Shown: piece by piece, positions 1 to 6,006 of the stretch
Layout of the letters: each line of letters opens with the position of its first letter
Numbering within the stretch: position 1 is the first letter of the stretch
Source of the DNA: an uncultured Lachnospiraceae bacterium
GTDB taxonomy: Bacteria; Bacillota; Clostridia; Lachnospirales; Lachnospiraceae
Direction: 5' to 3'
DNA: 6,006 nt
NCBI GenBank assembly: GCA_946623295.1
Contig: CAMOQY010000094.1
Span: 1 to 6,006 of the forward strand
Notes under the pieces: model-generated
Database searches by the model: none
What the model was told of the DNA's origin: nothing
The model's input: the letters and a program-made list of their open reading frames with translations, nothing else
Made by a program: the position numbers and the translations under genes

Positions 1-544
1 GATTCTGATACTGATCGTAAGCCAGAACCTTCATTCCAAAAGCCTGCGCCGCGCGCGACGTGATCTGCCCGATACGGCCGAGACCTATGATGCCCATAGT
101 CTTTCCCTCGAGCTCGATACTCGGATAATCCCAGAAGCACCAGTCGCCTTCGCCGCCCCTGCGGCCTTTTCTGACCTCTCCGTCGTGATATCCGACGTGG
201 TCAGTGATCTCGAGCAGCAGCGCTATCGCATGCTGTCCTATCGCCTCTGTTCCGTAGGAGGGCACGTTTGCCACGGGGATACCTAGGCTCCTCGCCGCTT
301 TAACGTCCACGGTATTATAGCCAGTCGCTATAACACTGATGAATTTCAGATTCGGGCACTGCCTCAGATCTTCGGCAGTAACTTCGGTCTTGTTCAGAAA
401 GACCACGTCCGCGTCTCCGATCCTTGCGGCAGCCTGTCCGGGCATGGTGCGCTCGTAGCGCGTCACCTCTCCGTACTTTTCAAAGCCGCTCCAGTCTATC
501 TCCCCGGGATTCTCGCGGGGATGGTCCAGAATTACTATCTTCAT
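1..544 (-). CDS. D-2-hydroxyacid dehydrogenase, glycerate dehydrogenase/hydroxypyruvate reductase type (3' partial)
   Basis: An NAD(P)H-dependent oxidoreductase, probably cytoplasmic, that interconverts a 2-keto acid and a D-2-hydroxy acid. The left edge cuts it off: 181 residues are visible of the roughly 310-330 usual in the family. Translated directly, the protein begins MKIVILDHPRENPG. It has the substrate-domain motif ATGYNTVD (residues 73-80), then VPSYGTEAIGQ (94-104), and the Rossmann dinucleotide motif GLGRIG (154-159). An aspartate at the end of the next strand (AYD, D177) favours NAD over NADP. The catalytic Arg, Glu and His of the family lie beyond the edge. The ATGYN and CFWDYP (136-141) signatures resemble clostridial glycerate-dehydrogenase-like proteins. 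The ATG overlaps the TGA of the upstream aldolase gene (ATGA), with GGGAG five bases before the start, suggesting translational coupling. A natural role would be reducing the aldehyde or keto acid released by the aldolase; the exact substrate cannot be read from sequence. Confidence 0.93.
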   Translation of the reverse strand, partial: MKIVILDHPRENPGEIDWSGFEKYGEVTRYERTMPGQAAARIGDADVVFLNKTEVTAEDLRQCPNLKFISVIATGYNTVDVKAARSLGIPVANVPSYGTEAIGQHAIALLLEITDHVGYHDGEVRKGRRGGEGDWCFWDYPSIELEGKTMGIIGLGRIGQITSRAAQAFGMKVLAYDQYQN

Positions 545-1305
545 TTCAGCTCCCTTACCGCATCCATTTCCTGGCGGTAGCCGCGCAGGAAGAAATCCTT
601 GTCTGTAGCGAGCCAGAGCACGTTTGCGCCCATGGAGCGGTATTTCGCAGCCAGCTCCTCATCGTCGCAGAAGATACCGCAGGACTTGCCGTAACGCGCG
701 CTGATATCAAAAACCTCCTGGATCGCGTCGCGCATCACGTCGGATCTTACGTTAAAGGGAGTCCCCAGCATGACGGACATGTCGTAAGGTCCGATCATGA
801 CCGCATTTATATACTCGCCGTACTCATCCAGGATCGCCGGCAGCAGGTCGATACCCTTGCGGGATTCTATCTGAGGCATCAGGAAACGGGTCTTGTTGAA
901 ATCAGCGGGGTTTTCGCCGGGTCTGAACTGTCCGTGTCCGCCGCAGCCCTTGCGTCCGATCGGCGCAAAGAAAAGCGCGTCAAGCGCCGTCCTGATCTGC
1001 TCCAGCGACTCCGTGCGGGGCACCATAATGCCGTCGCCGCCCATATCTACCGCCTTTGCCATCAGATGATACAGCGCGTCCTGTACTCTCATGATCGTAG
1101 GTACACCCATAAGGCGGCACACGTTCAGCGCCTGCTGCGCGTTCTGTGCATCAAAAACGCCGTGTTCCAGATCAAATACGATAAAATCAAGATCCTCCCT
1201 GTTCATCTGAGGGATGAGCAGCGGGGCGTTCAGCAGGGAAAGCGTGGTTCCTACAGTCTTCTCCCTGTTTTTGAGTTTTTCCGCAAAACCGTAGTATTTA
1301 TCCAT
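541..1305 (-). CDS. HpaI/HpcH-family class II (metal-dependent) aldolase
   Basis: A 254-residue protein, the normal length for the HpcH/HpaI aldolase family (HpaI, GarL, RhmA). These cytoplasmic TIM-barrel enzymes use a divalent metal to split 2-keto-3-deoxy (or 4-hydroxy-2-keto) acids into pyruvate and an aldehyde. The key residues fall where expected: the catalytic-base histidine in FDLEHG (H48), the pyruvate-binding arginine in IMRVQD (R73), the metal-ligand glutamate in MPQIES (E147), and the metal-ligand aspartate in IGPYDMS (D175). DGIMVPR (91-97) is also typical. The start is supported by AAGAGGAG (1312-1319) six bases before the ATG. The gene follows the deacetylase by 27 bases and overlaps the dehydrogenase start by 4. 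Pairing of a GarL/RhmA-like aldolase with a hydroxyacid dehydrogenase suggests sugar-acid breakdown, with the dehydrogenase removing the aldehyde product. The substrate is not determined; some relatives are annotated as citrate lyase-like or aromatic-pathway aldolases. Confidence 0.93.
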   Translation of the reverse strand: MDKYYGFAEKLKNREKTVGTTLSLLNAPLLIPQMNREDLDFIVFDLEHGVFDAQNAQQALNVCRLMGVPTIMRVQDALYHLMAKAVDMGGDGIMVPRTESLEQIRTALDALFFAPIGRKGCGGHGQFRPGENPADFNKTRFLMPQIESRKGIDLLPAILDEYGEYINAVMIGPYDMSVMLGTPFNVRSDVMRDAIQEVFDISARYGKSCGIFCDDEELAAKYRSMGANVLWLATDKDFFLRGYRQEMDAVRELK

Positions 1306-1332
1306 ATGTATCTCCTCTTGCGCAAAAGCGCT

Positions 1333-2184
1333 TTACTTATCTGTCGTTATCTCCGCAGCGGCCCCGGGCGCGACCGGATACGTCCTGCCGCGGTACTCCA
1401 GCCAGAGCTCCGTGGCCGTCGGATTCATCACCTTCGTCCCGTCAGCGGAAAAGACCAGCTGCCTGTAGGCCTCCACGTAGTCATGGATCTCTATATTCGT
1501 GGCATACCAGATATCATCGCGTCCGCCCATCAGCTCACAAAAATCCTCTATGATCTTCCAGCTGTCCGTATCCTCAAATTCATAGCTGTGGCCCCACAGA
1601 TAAAAAAGCATCGGGCGCCATCTGCGTTTCTCATTCAGGAATCTCTGCGCAAGCTCCATCAGATCCGGAACCGTATGGTGGCACGTGGGATCCCACTTCA
1701 TCCAATCCTCCGGCAGGAGGAAAGCTCTCGAATCCGCGACGGTCCTGGCGTAGACGATACCGCAGCTTTTTGCGGCAGCTATCACAGAGTCGTTATACGT
1801 CCCGAACGGGTACGCCAGACCACGCACCATGCGCCCGTAGATCCGCTCGAGCGACGCGCGGTCTTCCTCTATCTCCCGCAGGCACAGCGGTGCCGGAAGC
1901 TGCTCGAGGAAAGGATGAGTCACTCCGTGACATGCGATCTCCATATCGCCCGCAGCGTGCAGCTCCTGACTTTCACTGAGCGTCAGCCGTCTGTGGCCGT
2001 GCTTTCCGACGTCGCCGACCGAGCCCTCCGGCGAGAACTGGCCGCTGTTTATATTAAATGTTCCACGGATGCCGTGCGCTCTCATGATGCCCGCGAGGCG
2101 GACATCCTCAGTCACGTTGTCGTCATAGCTGAGCGTCAGGGCCTTGACCCTGCCGCCAGGAAAACGCATAAAAACCGTACTCAC
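1333..2184 (-). CDS. NodB-homology polysaccharide deacetylase family protein, no signal peptide
   Basis: A carbohydrate esterase 4/NodB-type protein of 283-285 residues, predicted to remove N- or O-acetyl (or similar) groups with a divalent metal. Numbered from the ATG at 2190: motif 1 is SYDD (21-24), with D23 as expected catalytic base and D24 as metal ligand; motif 2 is HGVTH (H88 and H92, metal ligands); motif 3 is RGLAYPFGTYND (123-134); and a late histidine lies in WGHSYEF (H201). The C-terminal 40 residues look like a short beta-rich tail (NPTATELWLEYRG). Motif 1 has N25 where TFDDG families have glycine. No signal peptide or membrane helix is visible, so it is probably cytoplasmic and may act on an imported oligosaccharide or a small molecule rather than on cell wall. 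A GTG at 2184 is preferred as start because the ribosome binding site abuts the ATG at 2190. It lies 27-33 bases after the regulator gene. Confidence 0.88.
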   Translation of the reverse strand: MSTVFMRFPGGRVKALTLSYDDNVTEDVRLAGIMRAHGIRGTFNINSGQFSPEGSVGDVGKHGHRRLTLSESQELHAAGDMEIACHGVTHPFLEQLPAPLCLREIEEDRASLERIYGRMVRGLAYPFGTYNDSVIAAAKSCGIVYARTVADSRAFLLPEDWMKWDPTCHHTVPDLMELAQRFLNEKRRWRPMLFYLWGHSYEFEDTDSWKIIEDFCELMGGRDDIWYATNIEIHDYVEAYRQLVFSADGTKVMNPTATELWLEYRGRTYPVAPGAAAEITTDK

Positions 2185-2190
2185 GGTCAT

Positions 2191-2198
2191 ACCTCCTT
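2191..2198 (-). promoter_or_regulatory. Ribosome binding site that decides the deacetylase start
   Basis: The minus strand reads AAGGAGGT directly followed by ATG (2190-2188), leaving essentially no spacer. The next in-frame start, GTG at 2184-2182, lies six bases downstream of AAGGAGGT, a near-ideal distance. The GTG is therefore the more likely initiation codon, shortening the protein by two residues (start reads M-S-T-V-F). Confidence 0.7.
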
Positions 2199-2217
2199 CG
2201 CGCCTGACGCAGAATAA

Positions 2218-4464
2218 TTACTTCCCGCCCTCATGCAGGGAGCGGTACTCCGCAGGCGAAACGCCGGTTATTTTTTTGAATGCTCTGCGGAAGCTGGAAT
2301 CCAGAGAATACCCGACCGCCTCGGCGACCTCCCCGACTCTGATGTCGGACGAGGCAAGCAGCTCGCAGGCACGGTCGATCCTCAGCTTTTCGATAGCCGA
2401 AGACAGATTGATGCCGTACTCCTTGCGGTACAGATTGGATATGTAATTCTCGTGGAAATGGAAATTCCAGGCGATCTGCTTGATATTCAGACCGCTCTCC
2501 GTGTAATGCTCCCTGATATAATCGTTGATGCTTACAGCCAGCGTGTTCTGCACGCCGCTCTTTTTTTCGGTTATATTTCCTACCATTTCTATTATGGCCC
2601 TTTTCAATGACTCAAAGAATTTCTTTACGTCCTTCTCATGCATAAAAGCGCGGGCTTCCTCGGACAGGCTTATGTCCTGGCGATCCGCTACGGAAAGGAC
2701 TGCGCTGGTGATCCTCATCTTAAGGAGGCTGATCGCCTCTGGAGTCAGCAGCCTGTTATTTTCCACGAAATTCTTCTCGTAGATATCGGTTATGACTGCA
2801 TTTGCCTCGTCCGCAAGACCCGCGATCGTATAGTTGCTGATCTTGTCGTCCGTCTGCTCCGGATAGTAGACCACCTTGTCCGAAATATCGGCCTGTGAGT
2901 AAAAATGCAGGTTTTTGCCCGTATTTTCACTGAAGCGGATAGTCTCCATGGCCTGTTCGTACGAAAGATTGATATCCTCGAGCGAGTCTACCTGGGCGCC
3001 GACGCCGATCTGCAGATCCACGTTGTACTGATATTTGATCCTGACGCTGAGCAGCGATATTATCTCGTTTGCCAGCGTCAGATTATCAGACGAATTCAGT
3101 ATGCATACCATCTCGTACGAAGATGTATTGACCGTCTCCAGATCCAGACCGATGTTGTTTTCCAGCAGATCGAGGATCATTTCGCCAAAGCCGGTATATC
3201 CGTCCCCGAAATACTCCCCCGCGGACTCTCCGAGCTGAACGCAGAGGACCGCAAACCTGTTGCCGGTCTCCTGAAGCTCAAGAGTCGCGATAGCCGCCTG
3301 TCTGTTGTCCTCATTCGCATAGCTGCCGTGAAGGAGCTGGCGCAGCACGCTTGCACGCTGAGACTTCTGCATTTCCTGCAGTTTCTCATGATAAAACCTG
3401 TTGCGGTACGCCGCCCTGTTCGCGTAGGTATGGAGAGTCTTAAGATCTGCATATTCGGTACCCGCGCCGGCATCACTGCCTTCCTCGCCGCGCAGCAATC
3501 CGAGGAGCTCCGAGATCTCCCGGTTGTTCTTGTGCGTGAAAAACACACAGAGCGAAAGACTCGCGATCACCAGCAGTACCGTGGGAAGAAGCGTGATGAC
3601 GATGCTGCCCACGTTGCTCTCGCGTATGGGATCCGGGCAGAAGTACTTTATGATCCACCGTCCGTCATTGCACGAACGCGCGATGCCGTATACACCGTCC
3701 GCTCCCTCCACAGCGCTCAGCTCGCCGCCAAGTCCGGCCTCCGTCAGATCGCTGTATTCGTCGGATGAAGCGTATATGAGCCGGTCTCCGTCAAAGATGT
3801 AATACGCCGTGTCCTCTCCCGCAAGATCCGCAAGATCCTGAAAAAGAACCTGCGTATTCAGCGAAATAGCGAGTGTAGACGGGTTTTTAATACTCTGGTT
3901 GATGGGAACGGTAAGTCTGTATTCGATCACGTCCATCGGACGGCTGTCGCACACAACGTGCAAAGTCCCCGAAAAACCGCTGCTCCAGACCATATCGTCC
4001 AGCTCGCCGATCATATCCTCCGGCGTGCGGTCGGCAACTATGTACTGGTATCTGAAAAAGATCGACGCATCATCCAGTATAGTGCTCGAAGCAATGATCC
4101 TGCCTATAAATCCGTCGTAGAAGTAGGCTTCCGCAACGTTCTCATTTTTTGAAACGCCCATCAGAAGATCGCGCAGATTTCTGGCGCTCTCGAGAAGGTC
4201 CTCGCTTCCCGTGCTGTGGCCGAGCACGTAGGAGGAGAGCGAATTGCTCTGGGCGACCATATACGAAAGCTCTTCTACCGAGGTGACCTTTCGGCTCACA
4301 CGGTCCACAGCCGATATGACAGATCTCTGGCGGTCGGCAACGATCTCATCCGTATAATTCTTCGCGATCTGGCTGCTGAGTATAAGCACTGACAGAACAG
4401 GCAGCAGTGCTATAGCCAGGTACGGCCAGGCCAGATTCAAAACGGATTTGATCTTAGATCCCAT
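2218..4464 (-). CDS. Membrane-anchored AraC-family transcriptional regulator with extracellular sensor region
   Basis: A 748-residue one-component membrane regulator. A short cytoplasmic start is followed by a first membrane helix (about 12-33), a likely extracellular sensor region of about 250 residues (34-285), and a second membrane helix (about 286-310). The sensor arrangement fits a Cache-like domain, but no diagnostic motif proves this. A polar, probably helical linker (about 311-375) leads to a degenerate GGDEF-like domain (about 403-523, e.g. LQIGVGAQV and SYEQAMETIRF), which lacks a GGDEF motif and so is not expected to make cyclic-di-GMP. The C-terminus is an AraC DNA-binding domain (about 645-743) with two helix-turn-helix units: NIKQIAWNFHFHENYISNLY (660-679) and GEVAEAVGYS followed by FRRAFKKITGVSPAEYR (725-741). 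The architecture resembles Firmicute YesN/YtdP-like regulators of carbohydrate operons. The start is supported by AAGAGAGG (4470-4477), five bases before ATG. It sits 18 bases after the metallo-hydrolase gene and probably controls the surrounding operon. Confidence 0.94.
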   Translation of the reverse strand: MGSKIKSVLNLAWPYLAIALLPVLSVLILSSQIAKNYTDEIVADRQRSVISAVDRVSRKVTSVEELSYMVAQSNSLSSYVLGHSTGSEDLLESARNLRDLLMGVSKNENVAEAYFYDGFIGRIIASSTILDDASIFFRYQYIVADRTPEDMIGELDDMVWSSGFSGTLHVVCDSRPMDVIEYRLTVPINQSIKNPSTLAISLNTQVLFQDLADLAGEDTAYYIFDGDRLIYASSDEYSDLTEAGLGGELSAVEGADGVYGIARSCNDGRWIIKYFCPDPIRESNVGSIVITLLPTVLLVIASLSLCVFFTHKNNREISELLGLLRGEEGSDAGAGTEYADLKTLHTYANRAAYRNRFYHEKLQEMQKSQRASVLRQLLHGSYANEDNRQAAIATLELQETGNRFAVLCVQLGESAGEYFGDGYTGFGEMILDLLENNIGLDLETVNTSSYEMVCILNSSDNLTLANEIISLLSVRIKYQYNVDLQIGVGAQVDSLEDINLSYEQAMETIRFSENTGKNLHFYSQADISDKVVYYPEQTDDKISNYTIAGLADEANAVITDIYEKNFVENNRLLTPEAISLLKMRITSAVLSVADRQDISLSEEARAFMHEKDVKKFFESLKRAIIEMVGNITEKKSGVQNTLAVSINDYIREHYTESGLNIKQIAWNFHFHENYISNLYRKEYGINLSSAIEKLRIDRACELLASSDIRVGEVAEAVGYSLDSSFRRAFKKITGVSPAEYRSLHEGGK
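2536..2568 (-). other. Slippery heptamer plus hairpin (possible -1 frameshift signal)
   Basis: Inside the regulator gene the minus strand reads GAA AAA AAG, which is the A-AAA-AAG heptamer in the phase known to promote -1 slippage in dnaX. It is followed within a few bases by a hairpin: GCGTG (2555-2551), loop CAGAA (2550-2546), CACGC (2545-2541). The stem can be extended by a G-U pair, a C-G pair and, past a one-base bulge, two more pairs. The -1 frame then stays open to a TGA at 2233-2231. A shift would replace the DNA-binding domain by about 109 unrelated residues. Function is unproven; an ordinary Glu-Lys-Lys linker is the default explanation. Confidence 0.25.
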
Positions 4465-4482
4465 GTGAGCCTCTCTTAAGGA

Positions 4483-6006
4483 TTACTTCTCTTCCTCCAT
4501 CGTCGCCACGATCAGTGTATGATCCGCGCTGTTGGTGAAGTGGTATTTGATCTTATCGGAATTGCGCAGGAAAGCATTGAAATCCCAGCCTTCCTTGGTG
4601 CCGGTATGTCTGTTGTCGTTGTAGAACGGAAAATCCGCACATGTCCAGAAACAGACCTCCGGATCGACCTGCTTGTAAAGAGCAAGTGTGCCTCCGTTTG
4701 ACCCGTGGTGCGCAGGCTGGAAGATATCGCTCTTCATGTAGCTGCCGAAGACCTGAGCCATCTGATTGTTCATACCCTGTTCGCAGTCTCCGAGGAAAAG
4801 CGCATTCTTTCCGCTGTCGGTAAAATTAAACCTCCACGCGCCGGACGTGGCATTCATCCAGGCCATCTCGTGCGGCCAGAAGTCTTCCTGCGCGAACAGG
4901 AATTCCAGCTCGCAGCCCGGCAGGTGCAGGACCTGGCCGGTGTGGTACACGTAGTGCTGCACATCCGGGAAATACGTATCGGCCGTATCCAGGAACGCGT
5001 CTATATATCCCGTAAAGGTCGTGGGGTCATTCGTCGAGTTCCCGCTTCCCAACCCTATATTATAAAGGTTCGGGAAGTTATATACTATAGTCTTAAGGTC
5101 AAATTCGTCTGAATGAAGCTTCACAAAAGGCGGGAAAAGACATATATGGTCCGGATCCGCGTGGGTGATCATCCAGGTGACCTGAGGCTTTTCACCCTCG
5201 GGCGTCTTTCTGACAAGGAAATCCCAGAGAGCTGCCATATCGGCCTCGTAGTCCCTGTAGTAGGACTGCTCCACCTTCTCGCCCGCGTCGTTGGTATAGC
5301 TGTAAGTCAGAGGGGTGCTTGTTCCCCAGCCTCCGTCTATGACCACAAAGCTGCCGTCGGCAAGCTGGATCACGTTGCACTGGACGCTCGCACTCATACC
5401 GATCTCCGAGACGGAAGGCTCAGCCTTTTTCTCAAAATCGGTCACCGCAGCCTCCGGTCCGAGATACCTCAGCTTTCCGTACACCAGTCTGAATTCGTGC
5501 ATGGCGTAAAAATAATTGCAGTGCACCAGCGTATCGCCCTTGGTAAAGGTGGTGAAGCGGTTGTTCATGATGTCGTTTTCCTGAAAGAGAGTATAACCCG
5601 CATCCTTCAGCTTCTGCTCATATGCAGCGATCTCGGCATCCGCACTTGCCTTATCCATGTCGGAATAAATGATCTGGTAATTATCGGAGCCGCAGTCATG
5701 GACGTCCGTGATCTCTCCGCTTGCCGTCTCAAATTCCGGCACCGTCTCAGAGATGGCGCACACGTTCCTGCCGCCCAGGCTCTCTGCCGGCAGGACGAAA
5801 GAGCCGTCCGCCTGCTTTGTTATCTCGTTCCTCAAAACAGAGCTGACCTCCTTTGCAAACTCTTCTGCGCCGAGCGATATATACAGACCGCCGTCGTCCG
5901 CGGCAAGCTCATACTGCGTATAAGTTATGCCCGGATCCGTACCGCCAAGTCCCGCAAGCTGCGCGGCCGTACCGATGTGGATGGCTTTTCCGCCCTCCGG
6001 TGCGGC
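4483..6006 (-). CDS. ComEC-like metallo-beta-lactamase-fold hydrolase with extra N-terminal region (5' partial)
   Basis: 507 residues are visible, and the frame runs open through the right edge, so the N-terminus and any signal peptide are missing. The C-terminal half is a metallo-beta-lactamase domain of the ComEC/Rec2-like type: VVIDGGWG (residues 222-228 onward, D224), the metal motif HADPDH (H282, D284, D286, H287; HxDxDH as in ComEC rather than HxHxDH), LFLGDCE (D407), and QPAHHGSNGG (H433, H434). These predict a two-metal hydrolase, perhaps a phosphodiesterase or nuclease-like enzyme; the substrate is unknown. There are no ComEC membrane segments, so this is not a DNA-uptake channel. 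Before this domain lies a region with GYTLFQEND...NRFTTFTKGDTL (about 137-160), a module seen before such domains in clostridial proteins. The first about 75 residues (HIGTAAQL, YELAADDGGLYIS) loosely resemble the N-terminal beta-alpha domain of GH67/DUF4838 proteins, which is inference. A TTG at 5835 has an SD-like AAAGGAGGT upstream but reads as internal. It ends 18 bases before the regulator. Confidence 0.88.
   Translation of the reverse strand, partial: AAPEGGKAIHIGTAAQLAGLGGTDPGITYTQYELAADDGGLYISLGAEEFAKEVSSVLRNEITKQADGSFVLPAESLGGRNVCAISETVPEFETASGEITDVHDCGSDNYQIIYSDMDKASADAEIAAYEQKLKDAGYTLFQENDIMNNRFTTFTKGDTLVHCNYFYAMHEFRLVYGKLRYLGPEAAVTDFEKKAEPSVSEIGMSASVQCNVIQLADGSFVVIDGGWGTSTPLTYSYTNDAGEKVEQSYYRDYEADMAALWDFLVRKTPEGEKPQVTWMITHADPDHICLFPPFVKLHSDEFDLKTIVYNFPNLYNIGLGSGNSTNDPTTFTGYIDAFLDTADTYFPDVQHYVYHTGQVLHLPGCELEFLFAQEDFWPHEMAWMNATSGAWRFNFTDSGKNALFLGDCEQGMNNQMAQVFGSYMKSDIFQPAHHGSNGGTLALYKQVDPEVCFWTCADFPFYNDNRHTGTKEGWDFNAFLRNSDKIKYHFTNSADHTLIVATMEEEK

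Noticed and set aside
424..2217. A 597-codon open frame on the plus strand, antisense to the aldolase and deacetylase genes.
   Set aside because: Its translation is rich in Arg and His, with no recognisable domain, and lies opposite two genes with complete catalytic motifs. Long antisense frames are expected from GC-rich codon usage.
2271..2277. A second run of seven A on the coding strand of the regulator.
   Set aside because: It encodes the conserved AraC motif FKKITG, is not in the slippery phase, and has no obvious hairpin after it.
2536..2567. Plus-strand hairpin followed by seven T, resembling an intrinsic terminator for antisense transcription.
   Set aside because: Read on the plus strand the stem is only five clean pairs, then an A-C mismatch and a bulge, and it lies inside a coding region. 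Kept only as a possible frameshift signal on the minus strand.
2905..3768. A 287-codon plus-strand open frame antisense to the regulator gene.
   Set aside because: It has no domain or convincing ribosome binding site and is fully covered by the well-supported regulator; treated as a shadow frame.
5833..5855. TTG start at 5835 with an upstream AAAGGAGGT as the true start of the metallo-hydrolase.
   Set aside because: The frame stays open for 171 bases to the window edge and reads as plausible protein, including a helix-like stretch across the site (EEFAKEVSSVL). The SD-like bases are explained by Lys-Glu-Val codons, and the spacing is long (about 10-11 bases). It remains a weaker alternative.
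4483..6006. Competence protein ComEC for DNA uptake.
   Set aside because: Only the metallo-hydrolase domain resembles ComEC. The multi-spanning membrane domain is absent in the visible part and the neighbours are metabolic genes.

Overview
The window looks like the inside of one carbohydrate- or sugar-acid-related operon from a moderately GC-rich Firmicute, most likely a gut or rumen clostridium of the Lachnospiraceae type. This assignment is inference. It rests on strong AAGGAGG-type ribosome binding sites, free use of AUA and AGG codons despite the GC-rich composition, a membrane-bound AraC regulator with a degenerate GGDEF-like middle domain, and resemblance of the dehydrogenase and deacetylase to clostridial families. 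No rRNA, tRNA, mobile element, CRISPR array or attachment site was found.

All five genes lie on the minus strand and are read from the right edge to the left edge. In transcription order they are: (1) a ComEC-like metallo-beta-lactamase-fold protein, cut off at its N-terminus by the right edge (6006-4483); (2) a two-helix membrane sensor/AraC-family regulator of 748 residues (4464-2218); (3) a NodB-type polysaccharide deacetylase without a signal peptide (about 2184-1333); (4) an HpaI/HpcH-family class II aldolase (1305-541); (5) a D-2-hydroxyacid dehydrogenase of the glycerate-dehydrogenase/hydroxypyruvate-reductase type, cut off at its C-terminus by the left edge (544-1). The gaps are about 18, 27-33 and 27 bases, and the last pair overlaps by 4 bases (ATGA). 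There is no room for a conventional promoter or terminator between genes, so the set is probably cotranscribed. No gene-free stretch reaches 300 bases.

A plausible working model is that the regulator senses an extracellular ligand and controls this operon. The deacetylase and hydrolase would act on a modified sugar or related substrate, the aldolase would split a 2-keto acid into pyruvate (or a similar keto acid) plus an aldehyde, and the dehydrogenase would reduce the aldehyde/keto product (for example tartronate semialdehyde or hydroxypyruvate) with NADH. Each family assignment is well supported by motifs. The joint pathway and the substrate are inference. The points most worth a second look are the unusual gene combination, a slippery A-AAA-AAG heptamer with a hairpin just after it inside the regulator gene, the deacetylase start codon, and the unassigned N-terminal part of the metallo-hydrolase.
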